64,000 nucleotides of DNA from Sinorhizobium saheli (GTDB lineage: Bacteria; Pseudomonadota; Alphaproteobacteria; Rhizobiales; Rhizobiaceae): assembly GCF_001651875.1 (NCBI RefSeq), contig NZ_LNQB01000058.1, positions 18,835 to 82,834 on the forward strand, written 5' to 3'. Under the pieces are notes generated by a model. The model saw only the letters and a list, made by a program, of their open reading frames with translations. It was not told the origin of the DNA and ran no database searches. The translations under genes and the position numbers were made by a program. Positions 38,724 to 48,504 of the stretch are shown in pieces (the stretch's first letter is position 1; every line of letters starts with the position of its first letter).

Positions 38724-40034
38724 TTATTCGTACCGCAGCGCCTGCACCGGATCGAGGCGCGCGGCGCGCCAGGCCGGAAAGATCGTCGCAAGGAAGGAGA
38801 GCGCGAGCGCCATGACGATGACCGCGACCGTCTCATCGGCGTTCATGTCGGCCGGGAGCTGGCTCAGGAAATAGAGTTCCGGATCGAAGAGCATCGTGCC
38901 CGACATCCAGGAGAAGAACTGCCGGATCGATTCGACGTTCAGGCAGACGATGACGCCGAGAATGACGCCGGCGATCGTACCTGCGACGCCGATGGCGGCG
39001 CCCGTCATGAAGAAGATGCGCATCACCGAACCGGAGGTCGCCCCCATCGTCCGCAGGATGGCGATGTCGCTGCCCTTGTCCTTGACCAGCATGATCAGGC
39101 CCGAGACGATATTCAACGCCGCGACCAGCACGATCAGCGTCAGGATCATGAACATCACGTTGCGTTCGACTTCGAGCGCGGAGAAGAAGGTCCTGTTGCG
39201 GTCCCGCCAATCGGTGATGAAGATCTGTCGGCCGGCCGCCTTTTCGACCGGCTCGCGCAGCGCATCGACGGCATCGGGGTGCTCGGCGAAGATTTCGATC
39301 GACTGGACGAGGCCTTCGGCGTTGAAGAAGAGCTGCGCCTCCTCGAGCGGCATGAAGATGATCGTCGCGTCATATTCGGACATGCCGACCTCGAAGATCG
39401 CCGAAACCGTATAGGCCTTGACCCGCGGGTTCATGCCCAACGGGGTCACGTCGCCGTTCGGCGAGGTCAGGGTGATCGTGCCGCCGACGCGAATTCCCAA
39501 TTGCTCGGCCATGCGCGAGCCGATCGCGACGCCGCTGCCCGAGGCGAAGCCGACGAGATCGCCCGACTGGATGTGCTCCGAGATGGATTTCAGTTTCGTC
39601 AGGTCGTCGGCGCGCAGGCCGCGCACCAGCGCCCCCGTCGAGGCGTCGCCGATGCCCTGGGCGAGAACCTGCCCCTCCACCATCGGAATGGCCATCGTCA
39701 CGCCCGGTACCGCGGAAAATTTGGCGGCCAGATCGGCATAATTCGTCAGGGGGCCATCGAGCGGCTGAACGATCATGTGACCGTTCATGCCGAGGATGCG
39801 CGAAATGAGTTCGGTGCGGAAGCCGTTCATCACCGCCATGACGATGATCAGCGTCGCCACGCCGAGCATGATGCCGATGAACGAAAAGCCGGCGATGACC
39901 GAGATGAACGCTTCCTTTCGCCGGGAGCGCAGGTAGCGCCAGGCGACCATGCGCTCGAAGGCGGAAAAGGGACGGACGGAAGACATCTTGGATTGAGCGG
40001 CAGCCTGCACCTGCTCTTCCGTCGCCGCTGTCAT
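38724..40034 (-). CDS. lolC: Lipoprotein-releasing ABC transporter permease (LolC/LolE family)
   Basis: A 436-residue membrane protein. The first helix (AFISVIAGFSFIGIMLGVATLIIVMAVMNGF, about residues 42-72) precedes a large periplasmic domain, then three C-terminal helices (MFMILTLIVLVAALNIVSGLIMLVKD, IFFMTGAAIGVAGTIAGVILG, VAVIVMALALSFLATIFPAW). This is the FtsX-type LolC/LolE layout. Only one permease gene is present, so it probably forms a homodimer with LolD (LolF type) rather than the LolC-LolE pair of E. coli. It is part of proS-lolC-lolD. Confidence 0.93.
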   Translation of the reverse strand: MTAATEEQVQAAAQSKMSSVRPFSAFERMVAWRYLRSRRKEAFISVIAGFSFIGIMLGVATLIIVMAVMNGFRTELISRILGMNGHMIVQPLDGPLTNYADLAAKFSAVPGVTMAIPMVEGQVLAQGIGDASTGALVRGLRADDLTKLKSISEHIQSGDLVGFASGSGVAIGSRMAEQLGIRVGGTITLTSPNGDVTPLGMNPRVKAYTVSAIFEVGMSEYDATIIFMPLEEAQLFFNAEGLVQSIEIFAEHPDAVDALREPVEKAAGRQIFITDWRDRNRTFFSALEVERNVMFMILTLIVLVAALNIVSGLIMLVKDKGSDIAILRTMGATSGSVMRIFFMTGAAIGVAGTIAGVILGVIVCLNVESIRQFFSWMSGTMLFDPELYFLSQLPADMNADETVAVIVMALALSFLATIFPAWRAARLDPVQALRYE

Positions 40035-40052
40035 CTTCGATCCCTTCGCCTC

Positions 40053-41381
40053 TTATTTCGTCGCGACCAGCTTGTTGATCGCGGCCTCGATCGTCATCGT
40101 CTCGCGCGCGCCGGTCTTGCGGTCCTTCAGCTCGACCTCGCCATTGGCGATCGAGCGCGGCCCGACGATGACCTGCATCGGCACGCCGATCAGGTCGGCC
40201 GTCGCGAACTTGGCGCCGGCGCGATCGTTCGTGTCATCGAGAAGCACATCGAATCCGGCCTTGCCGAGATCGGAGTAGAGCGTGCTGCAGGCGGCATCGC
40301 AAGCGGCGTCGCCGGCTTTCATGTTGATGACGACCACATCGAAGGGCGCGACGCTCTTCGGCCAGATGATGCCGTTCTCGTCGTGCGACGCCTCGATGAT
40401 CGCCGGCACGAGGCGGGTGGGGCCGATGCCGTAGGAGCCCATGTGCACGGTGTGTTCCTTGCCGTCGGGCCCGAGCACCTTGGCGCCCATCGCCTCGGAA
40501 TATTTGGTGCCGAAGTAGAAGATGTGGCCGACCTCGATGCCGCGGGCCGACAGGCGCTCTCCCTCGGGAACGGCGTTGAAGAGGGCCTCTTCATGCATTT
40601 CCGAGGTGGCGGCATAGCGCGAGGTCCACTTGTCGAAGATCGCCTTCAGGCCGGCGACATCGTCGAAATTCGTCTCCTCGCCCGGAATGTCGAAACCAAG
40701 GAAATCCTTGTGGCAGAAGACCTCGGACTCACCGGTGTCGGCGAGGATGATGAACTCGTGGCTCAGGTTTCCACCAATCGGCCCCGTATCGGCACGCATC
40801 GGGATCGCGCGCAGCCCCATGCGGTCGAAGGTGCGCAGATAGGCGGCGAACATCCGGTTATAGGCATGCTCCGCCCCTGCCCGGTCCAGATCGAAGGAAT
40901 AGGCGTCCTTCATCAGGAACTCGCGCGAGCGCATGGTGCCGAAACGCGGCCGGATCTCGTCGCGGAACTTCAGCTGGATATGGTAGAGGTTGAGCGGCAG
41001 GTTGCGGTAGGACTTCACGTAGGAGCGGAAAATATCGGTGATCATCTCCTCGTTGGTCGGCCCGTAGAGCATCGGCCGATCCTGACGGTCCTTGATGCGC
41101 AGCATCTCCTTGCCGTAGGCGTCGTAGCGTCCGCTCTCCTGCCAGAGCTCGGCCGACTGCAGCGTCGGCATCAGGAGTTCGATCGCGCCCGAACGGTTCT
41201 GCTCCTCGCGAATGATCCGATTGACCTTGTCGAGCACGCGCTTGCCGAGCGGCAGCCATGAATAGATGCCGGCGGATTGCTGGCGGATCATGCCGGTCCT
41301 CAGCATAAGGCGATGGGAAACGATTTCCGCTTCCTTCGGATTTTCCTTCAAGATGGGCATGAAAAAGCGGGACAGGCGCAT
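40053..41381 (-). CDS. proS: Prolyl-tRNA synthetase
   Basis: A 442-residue class II aminoacyl-tRNA synthetase that lacks the large editing insertion, the short form usual in rhizobia. It starts [20 protein letters not shown]; motif 2 and 3 regions include [42 protein letters not shown] and [27 protein letters not shown] 41381 matches the family start; a 90-codon open extension upstream (to 41651) has no relation. It is followed by lolC and lolD in one operon. A long gap with a likely small RNA lies upstream. Confidence 0.97.
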   Translation of the reverse strand: MRLSRFFMPILKENPKEAEIVSHRLMLRTGMIRQQSAGIYSWLPLGKRVLDKVNRIIREEQNRSGAIELLMPTLQSAELWQESGRYDAYGKEMLRIKDRQDRPMLYGPTNEEMITDIFRSYVKSYRNLPLNLYHIQLKFRDEIRPRFGTMRSREFLMKDAYSFDLDRAGAEHAYNRMFAAYLRTFDRMGLRAIPMRADTGPIGGNLSHEFIILADTGESEVFCHKDFLGFDIPGEETNFDDVAGLKAIFDKWTSRYAATSEMHEEALFNAVPEGERLSARGIEVGHIFYFGTKYSEAMGAKVLGPDGKEHTVHMGSYGIGPTRLVPAIIEASHDENGIIWPKSVAPFDVVVINMKAGDAACDAACSTLYSDLGKAGFDVLLDDTNDRAGAKFATADLIGVPMQVIVGPRSIANGEVELKDRKTGARETMTIEAAINKLVATK

Positions 41382-41745
41382 GACAGGTTCCAGAACTGGT
41401 GAATTCGCACTATCGACGGATTCGGGCGAAATGACGTTGTGCTTCGGCCGCCCCTTTCGCCTGCGAACAGCGAAAGCCGGCTGTTGCCTTTGAAATGGGG
41501 CTCTTGATTTTCCCGGCGGCATTTTCCCGGCGGCGCCGGCCGACGGGAAGCCTTCGAGTTCAGCGTTCATAGCTGCTTCGCGCGCGGAAGAAAACCCTGC
41601 CGCTGCGGCAGAGTGGGACGCGCGGTCGCCCCATGAGGAAGGTGGGCTCACCCTGCGTCAAAAGAGCACGCTAGTAACAGGACGAAGCCAGTCTCTGTCA
41701 ACGGGAAAAATTTGCCTGACTGTAGCAAAAATGCAAAAAAACCAG

Positions 41746-41774
41746 ATGACAGGGCCCAAGGTTTAAGCTAATTT
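41746..41774 (+). promoter_or_regulatory. Promoter for the sRNA candidate upstream of proS
   Basis: ATGACA (41746-41751), 17-nt spacer and TAATTT (41769-41774) would start a transcript near 41781 on the plus strand. This places a ~150-nt RNA ending at the terminator at 41902-41930. The -35 fits five of six consensus positions; the -10 is modest. Confidence 0.4.
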
Positions 41775-41780
41775 CGGCTC

Positions 41781-41930
41781 ACAAAACAGGCAGGAAGACC
41801 AAATTCTTGCCGAAATTCGCGGTCAAGTCTTGGGAGGATAAGATCTTAGGCGCGCTTGTTCGCTGCCGCCGGAAACGGATGAAAGATCACGCGAAACTTT
41901 GAAACAAGGCTTTGGCCTTGTTTTTTTTTG
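41781..41930 (+). ncRNA. Candidate trans-acting sRNA, position of the alpha-r9 (Smr9C) family
   Basis: There is no ORF, but a promoter-like element at 41746-41774 and a strong terminator at 41902-41930 bound a ~150-nt interval. In S. meliloti the ~149-nt sRNA Smr9C of the alpha-r9 family is reported in the intergenic region next to proS, which matches this position, orientation and size. The identification is from memory of genomic context, not from alignment. Its 5' end contains GGGAGGATAAGATC, a possible anti-Shine-Dalgarno-like seed region. It is antisense to the proS upstream region. Confidence 0.55.
41902..41930 (+). terminator. Intrinsic terminator of the proS-upstream sRNA
   Basis: AACAAGGC-TTTG-GCCTTGTT is followed by a run of nine T (to 41929). 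It is the strongest rho-independent terminator in the window and no protein gene precedes it on this strand, which supports an independent non-coding transcript. Confidence 0.85.
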
Positions 41931-42149
41931 CTTTTCCGCCTCGCGCCGCCGCGAAGCAGTCTGCAAAAATGTCAATTTCTTGGCTGTCAAGGGTGCCACC
42001 CTGGTGGCGAGCGCTGGTCGCTGCCGCAAACGCAACGGAGCCGGCGTCACACCGGGGTCATCGATCGGATGCCTTTGCCCGCTGGCACAGTTTTTGCTCG
42101 CGCCTGCAGCGGGTGGAGATCCCTTCGAGCGAATGCGCTTTGCAAATGC
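41931..42149. other. Gene-free gap between sRNA terminator and DUF1467
   Basis: No ORF is credible. On the minus strand two TTGACA/TTGACA-like -35 elements are present (41990-41985 and 41975-41970) and could start a transcript towards proS, with a long untranslated leader that runs antisense to the sRNA. A 14-base palindrome, GCCACCCTGGTGGC, is at 41995-42008. The stretch 41382-41745 likewise contains no supported gene. Confidence 0.4.
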
Positions 42150-42419
42150 TCAGTAGAATTTCGGCGCGAAGCGGGGAATGTCGTCGAGACCGTAGCCGAG
42201 CCTGACCGAGACGACGTACCAGCCGAGATGGACGATGGCGGCGATGACCGTCGTCAGCAGCACGACGCGAAGCGCGCGAAACCGCGCCGGCGCGCTCTCG
42301 ACGGTGCCGGGCACGACGTCGTTTTCCTCGGCCTGCGTACGCACGCCGAGCGGCAACACCGCGAAGAGCGTGATCCACCAGATGATGAAATAGACGGCGA
42401 AGGTCGAAAACAGGGACAT
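42150..42419 (-). CDS. DUF1467 family membrane protein
   Basis: An 89-residue protein with two transmembrane helices: AVYFIIWWITLFAVLPLGVRTQ at the N-terminus, with the invariant WW..LFAVLPLGV block, and VVLLTTVIAAIVHLGWYVV. The loop between carries VVPGTVESAPA. The family is unknown in function and is typical downstream of mce in alphaproteobacteria, as here (128 bases after mce on the same strand). Confidence 0.9.
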   Translation of the reverse strand: MSLFSTFAVYFIIWWITLFAVLPLGVRTQAEENDVVPGTVESAPARFRALRVVLLTTVIAAIVHLGWYVVSVRLGYGLDDIPRFAPKFY

Positions 42420-42547
42420 CCCGGAATCTCAAGGACGGCAGCGGACCGGAAGGCGCGCCGCCCGCCGGGTCGCCGCCGGAGTTACAGTTCGGGTGCCTTA
42501 TAGCGCCGTGCGGCGCATCGGGCAAATTTCTCCGCCGCGCCCCACTG

Positions 42548-42952
42548 TCACACCTCCTCGAGCTCGATCAAGGTCCCCTGGAAGTCCTTGGGGTGCAGGA
42601 AGAGAACCGGCTTGCCGTGCGCGCCGATCTTCGGGTTGCCGTCTCCGAGCACGCGTGCCCCGGCCGCTTTCAGCCGATCGCGCGCGGCGAGGATGTCCGC
42701 CACCTCGTAGCAGATGTGATGCATGCCGCCGGCCGGATTCTTCTCGAGGAAGGCGGCGATCGGCGACGCGTCGCCGAGCGGCTCCAGCAACTCCACCTTC
42801 GTGTTGGGAAGCGTCACGAACACCACCGTTACGCCGTGCTCAGGCAGGGCCTGCGGCTCGGTGACCGAGGCGCCCAGCGTCGCGCGGTAACTCTCGGCGG
42901 CAGCCGACAGATCCGGTACCGCGATCGCCACGTGGTTCACTCTGCCCAGCAT
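42548..42952 (-). CDS. mce: Methylmalonyl-CoA epimerase
   Basis: A 134-residue glyoxalase-fold epimerase converting (2S)- and (2R)-methylmalonyl-CoA in propionate use. It starts MLGRVNHVAIAVPDLSAAAE; metal ligands are His7 in NHVAIAV, His in MHHICYEVADI and Glu in TLIELEEV, with VELLEPLGD in the middle. ATG 42952 is the family start. It follows the rnj gene by about 120 bases on the same strand. No mutase gene is nearby. Confidence 0.94.
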   Translation of the reverse strand: MLGRVNHVAIAVPDLSAAAESYRATLGASVTEPQALPEHGVTVVFVTLPNTKVELLEPLGDASPIAAFLEKNPAGGMHHICYEVADILAARDRLKAAGARVLGDGNPKIGAHGKPVLFLHPKDFQGTLIELEEV

Positions 42953-43073
42953 CGAACGCTCCTTCGGCCTCGGAACTCCCGCGCCCGCGTCTTTTCCCAT
43001 GCATGTCGGCGCCCAAACCGTTCCAGACGTTTGAGCGGCATTGCATTACAGCACGTGGCAGGTCGCGCGAAAA

Positions 43074-44741
43074 TCAGACTTTGGTGACGAACACCGTCAC
43101 GACCGGCTTCTTGCCCCAGACCTGATTGGCCGTGCTGCGCACGGCGCGGCGAACCGCTTCCTGCAGGGTCGAGAGATCCTTCCGCTTCGCCCGCGGAATG
43201 CTCTCCACCGCCCCCAGCACCGCGTCATAGAGCGTGTCGTCCATCGCCTCGCCCTCGTCGTCATATTCCGGAAGACCGATCGGAACGACGTCCGGGTCGC
43301 CCAGGAAATCGTAACGGCTGTCGAGGACGACATTGACGGCGACGTGGCCGGCAAAGGAGAGCTTGCGCCGCTCGCCGATCCCCATCTCGTCGAAATCGCC
43401 GATCAGGGTCCCGTCCTTGTAGATGCGGCCGTGCGGTGCCTCGTCGATGACTTCCGCCGCTCCGGGAGCGAGCCGCAGCATCTGCCCGTTGCGCAGCCGC
43501 GGCACGTTGGCAATGCCCGACTGCCGGGCAAGTTCGGCATGAGCCGTCAGGTGTGCGGCTTCGCCATGCACCGGCACGACGATCTCGGGCTTCAGCCATT
43601 GATACATCTGCTGCAACTCGTTGCGCCGCGGATGGCCCGAGACGTGCACCAGGGCTTCGCTGTCGGTGATGATGTGAATTCCCTGCTCGATCAGGCCGTT
43701 CTTGATGTCGTTGATCGCCTTTTCGTTGCCGGGGATCGTGCGCGACGAGAAGACGATCGTATCGCCGGCCGAGAAGGCGACGTTGCGCATCTCGTCCCGG
43801 GCGATCTTGGCAAGTGCCGCCCGCGGCTCGCCCTGGCTCCCCGTCAGGATGACGACGACCTTGTCGCGCGGGATATAGCCGAACTCGTCCTCCGCCAGGA
43901 ACGGCTTCAGCCCGTCCATCAGCCCGACATCCCGCGCCACATCGACGACCCGCTTCATGGAACTGCCGAGCAGCAGGACGTCCCGGCCCGCAGCCTCCGC
44001 CGCCTCGGCGATCGAACGGATGCGGCCGACATTGGAGGAGAAGCTGGTGATCCCGACCCGGCCCTTGGCATCGGCAATGATCTTGGCGAGGCTTTCCGAA
44101 ACCTGCTGTTCCGAGGGCGAGACGCCGTCGCGCAGGGCATTGGTGGAATCGCAGACGAGCGCCAGCACGCCTTCCTCGCCGATCTGGCGGAAACGAGCCT
44201 CGTCGGTCATGGGCCCAAGCGAAGGATCGAGGTCGATCTTCCAGTCGCCCGTGTGCACGACGGTGCCGAGCGGCGTGCGAATGACGAGGGACATCGGCTC
44301 CGGGATCGAGTGGTTGACGCCGACCGCCTCGATGCTGAAGGGACCGACATTGATGCGGTCGCCCTGCTTGAAGAGGGTGACGGGGATCTCGCCGCGGCTC
44401 TTCTCGAAGTCGCGTTTCGCCTCGAGCATTCCGGCGGTGAAGGGCGAGGCATAGACCGGAACGTTCAACCCGGGCCACAGATTGTTCAGGCCACCGTAAT
44501 GGTCCTCATGCGCGTGCGTGATGATGATTGCCTTCAGATTGCGCCGTTCCTCGGCAAGGAAGGCGATGTCGGGCAGCACCAGTTCGACGCCCGGCAATTC
44601 CGGCCCGGGAAAGGTTACGCCGCAATCGACCATGATCCACTGGCGATTGCCCGGCTTTCCATAGCCGTAAAGGCCGAGGTTCATGCCGATTTCGCCGACG
44701 CCGCCGAGCGGCAAGAACACCAGTTCTTCGTCTTGCGCCAT
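43074..44741 (-). CDS. rnj: Ribonuclease J
   Basis: A 555-residue beta-CASP metallo-nuclease with 5'-3' exo- and endonuclease activity. N-terminal EELVFLPLGGVGEIGMNLGLYGYG, metal motif THAHEDHYGG (about residues 71-80), DTTNALRDG-type CDSTNALRDGVSPSEQQV, and the beta-CASP region with VHVSGHPRRNELQQMYQWLKPEIVVPVHGE are clear. It matures rRNA and turns over mRNA in alphaproteobacteria, which use RNase J together with RNase E. ATG 44741 is used; ATG 44762 (seven codons longer) is also plausible and would sit closer to the birA stop. It is likely co-transcribed with birA. Confidence 0.95.
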   Translation of the reverse strand: MAQDEELVFLPLGGVGEIGMNLGLYGYGKPGNRQWIMVDCGVTFPGPELPGVELVLPDIAFLAEERRNLKAIIITHAHEDHYGGLNNLWPGLNVPVYASPFTAGMLEAKRDFEKSRGEIPVTLFKQGDRINVGPFSIEAVGVNHSIPEPMSLVIRTPLGTVVHTGDWKIDLDPSLGPMTDEARFRQIGEEGVLALVCDSTNALRDGVSPSEQQVSESLAKIIADAKGRVGITSFSSNVGRIRSIAEAAEAAGRDVLLLGSSMKRVVDVARDVGLMDGLKPFLAEDEFGYIPRDKVVVILTGSQGEPRAALAKIARDEMRNVAFSAGDTIVFSSRTIPGNEKAINDIKNGLIEQGIHIITDSEALVHVSGHPRRNELQQMYQWLKPEIVVPVHGEAAHLTAHAELARQSGIANVPRLRNGQMLRLAPGAAEVIDEAPHGRIYKDGTLIGDFDEMGIGERRKLSFAGHVAVNVVLDSRYDFLGDPDVVPIGLPEYDDEGEAMDDTLYDAVLGAVESIPRAKRKDLSTLQEAVRRAVRSTANQVWGKKPVVTVFVTKV

Positions 44742-44766
44742 TTCTTGATGCGCCTCTTTCATTCAT

Positions 44767-45534
44767 TCATCCGAAAAACACGTCTCCGGCCGCAATGGCT
44801 TGCGGCGCACCGGAGCCCGTATCGAGTATCAGCCGGCCGTCCTGATCGATATCGACAAAGCGGCCGGAAAGCGACCGATCCGGCAGATTGACCGTGATCG
44901 GCTCGCCGATGCCCTTGGCCGCCGCCCGCCACTGATCGATGATCGAAGCCACCCCGGCGCCCCCGTTCCAAACGGACAGCGCCCCGGCCATGGTCACGAA
45001 GAGGTGGGCGAACAGCTCTTCGGGCGCGATCGTCGCGCCTTCCTGCCTGAGCGAGGTCACCGGATAGAGCGCCGCCTCGGGCACCGCCGCAATATTGACG
45101 CCGCAGCCGATCACCAGAGCGCGGCGCCCGTCCGGCAGGCTCTCGCCCTCCAGCAGGATACCGCAGGTTTTCCGACCATCGATGAGAATGTCGTTCGGCC
45201 ACTTGATCGCCACCTCGGGCGAGCCCGGCGGCATTACCCGCCGGATCGCCCGGTGGACGGCAACGGCCGCCGCGAGCGGCAGCGAATGCAGCCTTGCGAC
45301 CGGCGCCGGATCGATGAGGAGCAGCGAGGCGTAGAGATTTCCGGGCTCCGAGAACCAGGCGCGGCCGCGCCGCCCCCTGCCCCCGGTCTGGCGCGTTGCA
45401 GTGATCCAGAGATTGCCCGGATCACCCTCCCGCGCCCTTGCCAGGCACTCGCTGTTGGTCGAGACGGTCTCGGCGAGCGCGATGTGCCGGAAATCGTCGG
45501 GCGAAATCCGGCCGCCGCCTGAAGCGCCGGTCAA
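44767..45534 (-). CDS. birA: Biotin--[acetyl-CoA-carboxylase] ligase
   Basis: A 255-residue biotin protein ligase that activates biotin as biotinyl-AMP and attaches it to AccB. The biotinyl-AMP loop [41 protein letters not shown] and VIGCGVNIA are diagnostic. There is no N-terminal helix-turn-helix, so it is a ligase only and not a repressor. The start used is TTG 45534, overlapping the nuoN TGA (TTGA); no ATG precedes the conserved sequence after nuoN. The placement after nuoN and before rnj is conserved in rhizobia. Start confidence is moderate. Confidence 0.93.
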   Translation of the reverse strand: MTGASGGGRISPDDFRHIALAETVSTNSECLARAREGDPGNLWITATRQTGGRGRRGRAWFSEPGNLYASLLLIDPAPVARLHSLPLAAAVAVHRAIRRVMPPGSPEVAIKWPNDILIDGRKTCGILLEGESLPDGRRALVIGCGVNIAAVPEAALYPVTSLRQEGATIAPEELFAHLFVTMAGALSVWNGGAGVASIIDQWRAAAKGIGEPITVNLPDRSLSGRFVDIDQDGRLILDTGSGAPQAIAAGDVFFG

Positions 45535-46973
45535 AAGAAGGACCGCGCCGCGGCTTCCGCGGCGTTTCCGAGCGGTCCGCCGATCAGAACGTATCCGAGC
45601 ACGAAGAGGCCGGAGAGCCCGAAGACCAGCCGCAGTTCGCCGGCCGTGCGGGCGAATTCGCCCTTGGCCTCGTCGAACCACATGACCTTGATGACCCTGA
45701 GATAATAGTAAGCGCCGACGACCGAAGCCAGCACGCCGATGACCGCCAGCGCATAGAGATGCGCCTCGATCGCCGCGACGAAGACGAAATACTTGGCGAA
45801 GAAGCCGGCGAGCGGCGGAATGCCGGCAAGCGAGAACATCAGTATCGTCAGCACCGTCGCCATGAACGGATTGGTCTGCGACAGGCCGGCGAGATCATCG
45901 ATACCCTCGACATGCTCGCCGTCCTTGCGGCGCATGGCGAGGATGCAGGCAAAGGTGCCGAGCGTCATCACCATGTAGATCAGCATGTAGATGAGCACGC
46001 CGCGCACGCCGGCCATCGAGCCGGCAGCGAGGCCGACCAGGGCATAGCCCATGTGGCCGATCGACGAGTAGGCCATCAGCCGCTTGATGTTTCGCTGTCC
46101 GATCGCGGCAAAGGCGCCGAGCAGCATCGAAGCGATCGAGATGAAGACGACGATCTGCTGCCAGTCGGCGACGACGGGTTCGAAGGCATTGATGACGAGG
46201 CGAACGAGGATCGCCATGGCTGCGACCTTCGGAGCGGCCGCGAAGAAGGCCGTCACCGGCGTCGGCGCGCCCTCGTAAACGTCCGGCGTCCACATATGGA
46301 AGGGGACGGCGGAGATCTTGAAGGCAAGGCCCGCAAGGATGAACACCAGACCGAAGACGAGGCCGAGCGAACGGCCTTCCGCCGTCAGGGCCGCCGCAAT
46401 CTCGTCGAAGCCCGTGTGGCCGGTAAAGCCGTAGACGAGCGACATGCCGTAGAGCAGCATGCCGGACGACAGCGCGCCGAGGACGAAATACTTGAGGCCC
46501 GCTTCGGTCGAGCGGACGCTGTCGCGGTTGATCGCGGCGACGACATAGAGGGCGAGCGACTGCAGCTCCAGCGACAGATAGAGCGAAATCAGGTCGTTGG
46601 ACGAGATCATCAGGAGCATGCCGAGGGTGGCGAGCACCAAGAGCACGGGGAACTCGAAACGGTCGATCTGCGCCGAGCGGGCATGGCCGACCGTCATCAC
46701 CATCACGGTGATCGAGCCGATGAGCGCCAGGACCTTCATGAATTTAGAGAAGGGATCCGAGAGGAAGGCGCCGCCATAGGCCTCGCCCTCGCCCGTTTTC
46801 AGGACGAGCCAAAGTCCGGCGATGATGAGCACGGCGACCGCAAGTCCGGTCACGGTCGGCGCGGACCTTTCGCTCGAAAAGACGCCGATCATCAACAGGG
46901 CCATCGCGCCGACTGCCAGGATCAGCTCGGGGACCGAAAGTTGCAGGCTGGCGATAAGGGTTTCAGCTGTCAT
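45531..46973 (-). CDS. nuoN: NADH-quinone oxidoreductase subunit N
   Basis: A 480-residue proton-pumping membrane subunit of complex I, with about 14 helices of the Mrp/antiporter type. Key antiporter residues lie in [19 protein letters not shown] (Glu), [22 protein letters not shown] (Lys helix) and [18 protein letters not shown] (Lys). ATG 46973 is used; TTG 46979 is possible. It is last of the nuo genes; birA follows with a 4-base overlap. Confidence 0.96.
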   Translation of the reverse strand: MTAETLIASLQLSVPELILAVGAMALLMIGVFSSERSAPTVTGLAVAVLIIAGLWLVLKTGEGEAYGGAFLSDPFSKFMKVLALIGSITVMVMTVGHARSAQIDRFEFPVLLVLATLGMLLMISSNDLISLYLSLELQSLALYVVAAINRDSVRSTEAGLKYFVLGALSSGMLLYGMSLVYGFTGHTGFDEIAAALTAEGRSLGLVFGLVFILAGLAFKISAVPFHMWTPDVYEGAPTPVTAFFAAAPKVAAMAILVRLVINAFEPVVADWQQIVVFISIASMLLGAFAAIGQRNIKRLMAYSSIGHMGYALVGLAAGSMAGVRGVLIYMLIYMVMTLGTFACILAMRRKDGEHVEGIDDLAGLSQTNPFMATVLTILMFSLAGIPPLAGFFAKYFVFVAAIEAHLYALAVIGVLASVVGAYYYLRVIKVMWFDEAKGEFARTAGELRLVFGLSGLFVLGYVLIGGPLGNAAEAAARSFF

Positions 46974-46992
46974 GTCCAATCACGTCCTGTGG

Positions 46993-48504
46993 TCATTGCA
47001 CCGAAAGCGCAACGTTTTGCGCTGCCTGCAGGGCTGCGGCATAGTTGTTGACGAGGAGATCCACGGAGGCCGCGGTCGCGTCGAAGACGGGTGCCGGATA
47101 GACACCGAAGAAGAGCGTCAGGATCACCAGCGGATAGAGGATCAGCTTCTCGCGTGCCGACAGGTCGAGCAGCGCCTTCAGGCTCTCCTTCTCGAGCGCG
47201 CCGAAAATGACGCGGCGATAGAGCCAGAGGGCGTAAGCCGCCGACAGGATGACACCGCTGGTCGCGAACAGCGCAACCCAGGTGTTGACGCGGAAGACAC
47301 CGACCAGCGTCAACACTTCGCCGATGAAGCCGGACGTGCCCGGCAGGCCGACATTCGCCATGGTGAAGACCATGAAGGCGACGGCATATTTCGGCATGTT
47401 GTTGACGAGGCCGCCATAGGCGGAAATCTCGCGGGTGTGCAGGCGGTCATAGACGACGCCGACGCAAAGGAAGAGCGCGCCCGAGACGATGCCGTGCGAC
47501 AGCATCTGGAAAATGGCGCCCTGGACGCCCTGGACGTTGGCGGCGAAGGTGCCCATCGTCACATAGCCCATATGCGCCACCGACGAATAGGCGATGAGCT
47601 TCTTGATGTCGGTCTGCATCATCGCCACCAGCGAGGTGTAGATGATCGCGATGATCGACAGCGTGTAGACGAGCGGGCCGAACAGGTCCGACGCCAGCGG
47701 GAACATGGGCAGCGAGAAGCGCAGGAAGCCGTAGCCGCCGAGCTTCAGCAGGATGCCCGCCAGGATCACCGAGCCGGCCGTCGGCGCCTGGACGTGCGCA
47801 TCGGGAAGCCAGGTATGGACCGGCCACATCGGCATCTTCACCGCGAAGGAGGCGAAGAAGGCAAGCCACAGCCAGGTCTGCATTTCGCGCGGGAAGTTAT
47901 AGGCGAGCAGTTCCGTGATATCCGTCGTACCGGCCTGCCAGTACATCGCCATCATTGCGAGCAGCATCAGCACCGAGCCGAGCAAGGTGTAGAGAAAGAA
48001 CTTGTAGCTCGCGTAGACGCGATCCCTGCCGCCCCATACGCCGATGATGATGAACATCGGGATCAGGCCGGCCTCGAAGAAGACGTAGAAGAGGATGAGG
48101 TCGAGCGATACGAAGACGCCGATCATCAGCGTTTCCAGGATCAGAAACGCGATCATGTATTCCTTCAGGCGCTTCTCGATCGTCACCCAGCTCGCCAGCA
48201 CGCAGAACGGCATCAGGAATGCCGTCAGCGGAACGAACAGCACCGAGATGCCGTCGATGCCGAGATGATAGGAAATGCCGGTGCCCAGCCATTCCTTCTT
48301 CTCGACCATCTGGAAGCCCGGATTCGCGGGGTCGAACTGGTACCAGATGTAGAGCGATACGAGGAACGTGAAGATCGTCGTCAGCAGCGACACGTTCAGG
48401 ATGTTGCGGCGGCCGTAGGCGCTGTCTTCCCTCGTCAGCAAGAGAAGCAGCACGCCGACGAGCGGCATGAAGGTGACCGCGGAAAGTACGGGCCAATCGG
48501 TCAT
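46993..48504 (-). CDS. nuoM: NADH-quinone oxidoreductase subunit M
   Basis: A 503-residue antiporter-like membrane subunit of complex I. Conserved parts are [36 protein letters not shown] (Glu in the fifth helix), [32 protein letters not shown], and [24 protein letters not shown]. Its ATG overlaps the nuoL stop codon (ATGA). The nuoN gene follows after about 20 bases. Confidence 0.97.
   Translation of the reverse strand: MTDWPVLSAVTFMPLVGVLLLLLTREDSAYGRRNILNVSLLTTIFTFLVSLYIWYQFDPANPGFQMVEKKEWLGTGISYHLGIDGISVLFVPLTAFLMPFCVLASWVTIEKRLKEYMIAFLILETLMIGVFVSLDLILFYVFFEAGLIPMFIIIGVWGGRDRVYASYKFFLYTLLGSVLMLLAMMAMYWQAGTTDITELLAYNFPREMQTWLWLAFFASFAVKMPMWPVHTWLPDAHVQAPTAGSVILAGILLKLGGYGFLRFSLPMFPLASDLFGPLVYTLSIIAIIYTSLVAMMQTDIKKLIAYSSVAHMGYVTMGTFAANVQGVQGAIFQMLSHGIVSGALFLCVGVVYDRLHTREISAYGGLVNNMPKYAVAFMVFTMANVGLPGTSGFIGEVLTLVGVFRVNTWVALFATSGVILSAAYALWLYRRVIFGALEKESLKALLDLSAREKLILYPLVILTLFFGVYPAPVFDATAASVDLLVNNYAAALQAAQNVALSVQ

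Noticed and set aside
41382..41651. The 90-codon N-terminal extension of the proS frame
   Set aside because: It has no similarity to prolyl-tRNA synthetases and the standard 442-aa start at 41381 is complete.
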